From the NCBI GenBank assembly GCA_036245805.1, contig BTRK01000006.1, positions 19,438,365 through 19,502,364 on the forward strand: 64,000 nucleotides of DNA. Reading direction: 5' to 3'. How positions within the stretch are numbered: the first letter of the stretch is position 1; the number at the start of each line of letters is the position of its first letter. Below the pieces are notes generated by a model. That model was not told the origin of the DNA, did not search any database, and saw nothing but the letters and a program-made list of their open reading frames with translations. Positions 58,885-64,000 of the stretch are shown in pieces. This stretch comes from Pristionchus mayeri. Lineage: Eukaryota > Nematoda > Chromadorea > Rhabditida > Neodiplogasteridae. Both the position numbers and the translations under genes were made by a program.

Positions 58885-61800
58885 AACATTTTCGAACTTT
58901 CTGGAACATTCTAGAAGCTATGGAACATTTTCGAACTTTCTGGAACATTCTAGAAGCTTTGGAACATTTTCGAACTTTCTGGAACATTTTAGAAGCTTTG
59001 GAACATTTTCGAACTTTCTGGAACATTCTAGAAGCTATGAAACATTTTCGTACTTTCTGGAACATTCTAGAAGCTGTGGAACATTTTCGTACTTTCTGGA
59101 ACATTCTAGAAGCTGTGGAACATTTTTTTAACTTTCTGGAACATTCTAGAAGCTATGGAACATTTTCGTACTTTCTGGAACATTCTAGAAGCTTTGGAAC
59201 ATTTTCGAACTTTCTGGAACATTCTAGAAGCTTTGGAACATTTTCGAACTTTCTGTAACATTCTAGAAGCTGTGGAACATTTTTTTAACTTTCTGGAACA
59301 TTCTAGAAGCTATGGAACATTTTCGTACTTTCTGGAACATTCTAGAAGCTATGGAACATTTTCGTACTTTCTGGAACATTCTAGAAGCTGTGGAACATTT
59401 TCAGTACTTTCTGGAACATTCTAGAAGCTATGGAACATTTTCGTACTTTCTGGAACATTTTAGAAGCTGTGGAACATTTTCGTACTTTCTGGAACATTCT
59501 AGAAGCTTTGGAACATTCTAGAAGCTTTGGAACATTTTCGAACTTTCTGTAACATTCTAGAAGCTTTGGAACATTTTTTTAACTTTCTGGAACATTCTAG
59601 AAGCTATGGAACATTTTCGTACTTTCTGGAACATTCTAGAAGCTATGGAACATTTTCGAACTTTCTGGAACATTCTAGAAGCTTTGGAACATTTTCGAAC
59701 TTTCTGGAACATTCTAGAAGCTTTGGAACATTTTCGAACTTTCTGGAACATTCTAGAAGCTGTGGAACATTTTTTTAACTTTCTGGAACATTCTAGAAGC
59801 TATGGAACATTTTCGAACTTTCTGGAACATTCTAGAAGCTATGGAACATTTTCGAACTTTCTGGAACATTGTAGAAGCTTTGGAACATTTTCAAACTTTC
59901 TGGAACATTCTAGAAGCTTTGGAACATTTTCAAACTTTCTGAAACATTCTAGAAGCTATGGAACATTTTCGAACTTTCTGGAACATTCTAGAAGCTATGG
60001 AACATTTTCAAACTTTCTGGAACATTCTAGAAGCTATGGAACATTTTCGTACTTTCTGGAACATTCTGGAAGCTTTGGACCATTTTCGAACTTTCTGGAA
60101 CATTCTAGAAGCTTTGGAACATTTTTAACTTTGTGGAACATTCTAGAAGCTTTGGAACATTTTCAAACTTTCTGGAACATTCTAGAAGCTTTGGAACATT
60201 TTCGAACTTTCTGGAACATTCTAGAAGCTATGGAACATTTTCAAACTTTCTGAAACATTCTAGAAGCTTTGGAACATTTTCGAACTTTCTGGAACATTCT
60301 AGAAGCTTTGGAACATTTTCAAACTTTCTGGAACATTCTAGAAGCTTTGGAACATTTTCAAACTTTCTGGAACATTCTAGAAGCTATGGAACATTTTCAA
60401 ACTTTCTGGAACATTCTAGAAGCTTTGGAACATTTTCAAAACTTTCTGGAACATTCTAGAAGCTATGGAACATTTTCGAACTTTCTGGAACATTCTAGAA
60501 GCTATGGAACATTTTCAAACTTTCTGGAACATTCTAGAAGCTATGGAACATTTTCAAACTTTCTGGAACATTCTAGAAGCTTTGGAACATTTTCAAAACT
60601 TTCTGGAACATTCTAGAAGCTATGGAACATTTTCGAACTTTCTGGAACATTCTAGAAGCTATGGAACATTTTCAAACTTTCTGGAACATTCTAGAAGCTA
60701 TGGAACATTTTCGTACTTTCTGGAACATTCTAGAAGCTGTGGAACATTTTCGTACTTTCTGGAACATTCTAGAAGCTTTGGAACATTCTAGAAGCTTTGC
60801 AACATTTTCGAACTTTCTGTAACATTCTAGAAGCTGTGGAACATTTTTTAACTTTCTGGAACATTCTAGAAGCTATGGAACATTTTCGTACTTTCTGGAA
60901 CATTCTAGAAGCTATGGAACATTTTCGTACTTTCTGGAACATTCTAGAAGCTGTGGAACATTTTCAGTACTTTCTGGAACATTCTAGAAGCTATGGAACA
61001 TTTTCGTACTTTCTGGAACATTCTAGAAGCTTTGGAACATTTTCGAACTTTCTGTAACATTCTAGAAGCTGTGGAACATTTTTTTAACTTTCTGGAACAT
61101 TCTAGAAGCTATGGAACATTTTCAAACTTTCTGGAACATTCTAGAAGCTATGGAACATTTTCGTACTTTCTGGAACATTCTAGAAGCTGTGGAACATTTT
61201 CGTACTTTCTGGAACATTCTAGAAGCTTTGGAACATTCTAGAAGCTTTGCAACATTTTCGAACTTTCTGTAACATTCTAGAAGCTGTGGAACATTTTTTA
61301 AACTTTCTGGAACATTCTAGAAGCTATGGAACATTTTCGTACTTTCTGGAACATTCTAGAAGCTTTGGAACATTTTCGAACTTTCTGTAACATTCTAGAA
61401 GCTGTGGAACATTTTTTTAACTTTCTGGAACATTCTAGAAGCTATGGAACATTTTCAAACTTTCTGGAACATTCTAGAAGCTATGGAACATTTTCGTACT
61501 TTCTGGAACATTCTAGAAGCTGTGGAACATTTTCGTACTTTCTGGAACATTCTAGAAGCTTTGGAACATTCTAGAAGCTTTGCAACATTTTCGAACTTTC
61601 TGTAACATTCTAGAAGCTGTGGAACATTTTTTAAACTTTCTGGAACATTCTAGAAGCTATGGAACATTTTCGTACTTTCTGGAACATTCTAGAAGCTTTG
61701 GAACATTTTCGAACTTTCTGTAACATTCTAGAAGCTGTGGAACATTTTTTTAACTTTCTGGAACATTCTAGAAGCTTTGGAACATTTTCGAACTTTCTGG

Positions 61801-64000
61801 AACATTCTAGAAGCTTTGGAACATTTTCGAACTTTCTGGAACATTCTAGAAGCTGTGGAACATTTTTTTAACTTTCTGGAACATTCTAGAAGCTATGGAA
61901 CATTTTCGAACTTTCTGGAACATTCTAGAAGCTATGGAACATTTTCGAACTTTCTGGAACATTCTAGAAGCTTTGGAACATTTTCAAACTTTCTGGAACA
62001 TTCTAGAAGCTTTGGAACATTTTCAAACTTTCTGAAACATTCTAGAAGCTATGGAACATTTTCGAACTTTCTGGAACATTCTAGAAGCTATGGAACATTT
62101 TCAAACTTTCTGGAACATTCTAGAAGCTATGGAACATTTTCGTACTTTCTGGAACATTCTGGAAGCTTTGGACCATTTTCGAACTTTCTGGAACATTCTA
62201 GAAGCTTTGGAACATTTTTAACTTTGTGGAACATTCTAGAAGCTTTGGAACATTTTCAAACTTTCTGGAACATTCTAGAAGCTTTGGAACATTTTCAAAA
62301 CTTTCTGGAACATTCTAGAAGCTATGGAACATTTTCGAACTTTCTGGAACATTCTAGAAGCTATGGAACATTTTCAAACTTTCTGGAACATTCTAGAAGC
62401 TATGGAACATTTTCGTACTTTCTGGAACATTCTAGAAGCTGTGGAACATTTTCGTACTTTCTGGAACATTCTAGAAGCTTTGGAACATTCTAGAAGCTTT
62501 GCAACATTTTCGAACTTTCTGTAACATTCTAGAAGCTGTGGAACATTTTTTAACTTTCTGGAACATTCTAGAAGCTATGGAACATTTTCGTACTTTCTGG
62601 AACATTCTAGAAGCTATGGAACATTTTCGTACTTTCTGGAACATTCTAGAAGCTGTGGAACATTTTCAGTACTTTCTGGAACATTCTAGAAGCTATGGAA
62701 CATTTTCGTACTTTCTGGAACATTCTAGAAGCTGTGGAACATTTTTTTAACTTTCTGGAACATTCTAGAAGCTTTGGAACATTTTCGAACTTTCTGGAAC
62801 ATTCTAGAAGCTTTGGAACATTTTCGAACTTTCTGGAACATTCTAGAAGCTGTGGAACATTTTTTTAACTTTCTGGAACATTCTAGAAGCTATGGAACAT
62901 TTTCGAACTTTCTGGAACATTCTAGAAGCTATGGAACATTTTCGAACTTTCTGGAACATTCTAGAAGCTTTGGAACATTTTCAAACTTTCTGGAACATTC
63001 TAGAAGCTTTGGAACATTTTCAAACTTTCTGAAACATTCTAGAAGCTATGGAACATTTTCGTACTTTCTGGAACATTCTGGAAGCTTTGGACCATTTTCG
63101 AACTTTCTGGAACATTCTAGAAGCTTTGGAACATTTTTAACTTTGTGGAACATTCTAGAAGCTTTGGAACATTTTCAAACTTTCTGGAACATTCTAGAAG
63201 CTTTGGAACATTTTCAAAACTTTCTGGAACATTCTAGAAGCTATGGAACATTTTCGAACTTTCTGGAACATTCTAGAAGCTATGGAACATTTTCAAACTT
63301 TCTGGAACATTCTAGAAGCTATGGAACATTTTCGTACTTTCTGGAACATTCTAGAAGCTGTGGAACATTTTCGTACTTTCTGGAACATTCTAGAAGCTTT
63401 GGAACATTCTAGAAGCTTTGCAACATTTTCGAACTTTCTGTAACATTCTAGAAGCTGTGGAACATTTTTTAACTTTCTGGAACATTCTAGAAGCTATGGA
63501 ACATTTTCGTACTTTCTGGAACATTCTAGAAGCTATGGAACATTTTCGTACTTTCTGGAACATTCTAGAAGCTGTGGAACATTTTCAGTACTTTCTGGAA
63601 CATTCTAGAAGCTATGGAACATTTTCGTACTTTCTGGAACATTCTAGAAGCTGTGGAACATTTTTTTAACTTTCTGGAACATTCTAGAAGCTTTGGAACA
63701 TTTTCGAACTTTCTGGAACATTCTAGAAGCTTTGGAACATTTTCGAACTTTCTGGAACATTCTAGAAGCTGTGGAACATTTTTTTAACTTTCTGGAACAT
63801 TCTAGAAGCTATGGAACATTTTCGAACTTTCTGGAACATTCTAGAAGCTATGGAACATTTTCGAACTTTCTGGAACATTCTAGAAGCTTTGGAACATTTT
63901 CAAACTTTCTGGAACATTCTAGAAGCTTTGGAACATTTTCAAACTTTCTGAAACATTCTAGAAGCTATGGAACATTTTCGAACTTTCTGGAACATTCTAG
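58885..64000 (+). repeat. 39-bp satellite built from heat-shock elements, running off the window
   Basis: Head-to-tail monomers, about 130 by length: GGAACATTCTAGAAGCTATG followed by GAACATTTTCGAACTTTCT. Read as pentamers, every monomer contains TTTCT GGAAC ATTCT AGAAG, i.e. four contiguous alternating nTTCn/nGAAn units, which is a full heat-shock element (binding site of trimeric HSF). A fifth unit CGAAC precedes them in many monomers but varies (CGTAC, CAAAC, TTAAC). A 4-bp spacer CTAT/CTTT/CTGT breaks the phase, then GGAAC and an imperfect ATTTT follow. Because 39 is divisible by three, long open frames occur in several frames on both strands; I regard these as a by-product, not genes. Confidence 0.97.
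60993..61871. repeat. Higher-order repeats of 333 bp within the satellite
   Basis: The same ordered series of monomer variants recurs at 60993, 61326 and 61659 (period 333). Blocks starting at 62324 and 62499 recur at 63243 and 63418 (period 919). A 1,702-bp shift links 60622 to 62324. A short variant monomer ('ggaacattctagaagctttg', then a cagcaacatt-like change) marks the unit borders. Confidence 0.85.

Noticed and set aside
58751..63669. Many long open frames in the satellite with EHFRTFWNILEA-type repeats on both strands
   Set aside because: The monomer is 39 bp, a multiple of three, so frames stay open automatically. Several frames are open at once and no start or splice context is consistent.
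58885..64000. CRISPR-like array
   Set aside because: There are no unique spacers; units are contiguous head-to-tail monomers in a eukaryotic genome.

Overview
The window is nuclear DNA of a nematode, most likely a rhabditid or diplogastrid; I cannot fix the genus. The evidence is small genes with many short GT-AG introns ending in TTTCAG-like acceptors, candidate trans-splice acceptors a few bases before start codons, a nematode-type F-box gene, a SPRTN/DVC-1 protease gene, and Tc1/mariner, hAT, Tnp2-type and CR1/jockey-like elements. Exon coordinates below were assembled by hand from splice sites and reading phase.

Layout. 0.8-1.2 kb and 15.9-16.5 kb: two paralogous two-exon genes (+) in a duplicated segment. 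1.8-12.4 kb: a minus-strand SPRTN-like metalloprotease gene with an unusually long acidic tail, part of which comes from a four-fold tandem exon duplication; its introns hold several MITEs. 16.9-21.4 kb: GPATCH11 (+). 21.7-34.5 kb: CWF19L1 (+), whose first intron is 8 kb because a 7.8-kb Tnp2-type (EnSpm/CACTA-like) transposon sits in it on the opposite strand. 35.4-37.8 kb: a PB1-domain plus double-homeodomain gene (+). 38.27-38.58 kb: an SRP (7SL) RNA gene. 40.8-45.4 kb: a minus-strand F-box gene split by a large palindromic element. 46.4-58.5 kb: nested transposons, namely a foldback containing a mariner that contains a hAT element, then a second foldback containing a palindrome, a CR1/jockey-like LINE, a LINE tail and a TTAA-type MITE. 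58.9 kb to the end: a satellite with a 39-bp monomer.

Function. GPATCH11 and CWF19L1 lie head to tail about 330 bp apart and both belong to spliceosome-associated families, which would suit an operon. The SPRTN-like protein keeps the HEMIH zinc site and an SHP box (p97/CDC-48 binding), so it should act in DNA-protein crosslink repair.

Most striking is the terminal satellite. Each 39-bp unit contains four contiguous, alternately inverted nGAAn pentamers, which is a canonical heat-shock element, so the array offers more than 100 HSF-1 sites in 5 kb. Other notable points are the Tnp2-type element inside CWF19L1, the PB1/homeodomain architecture, and insertions that can be proven because the opposite palindrome arm keeps the empty site.
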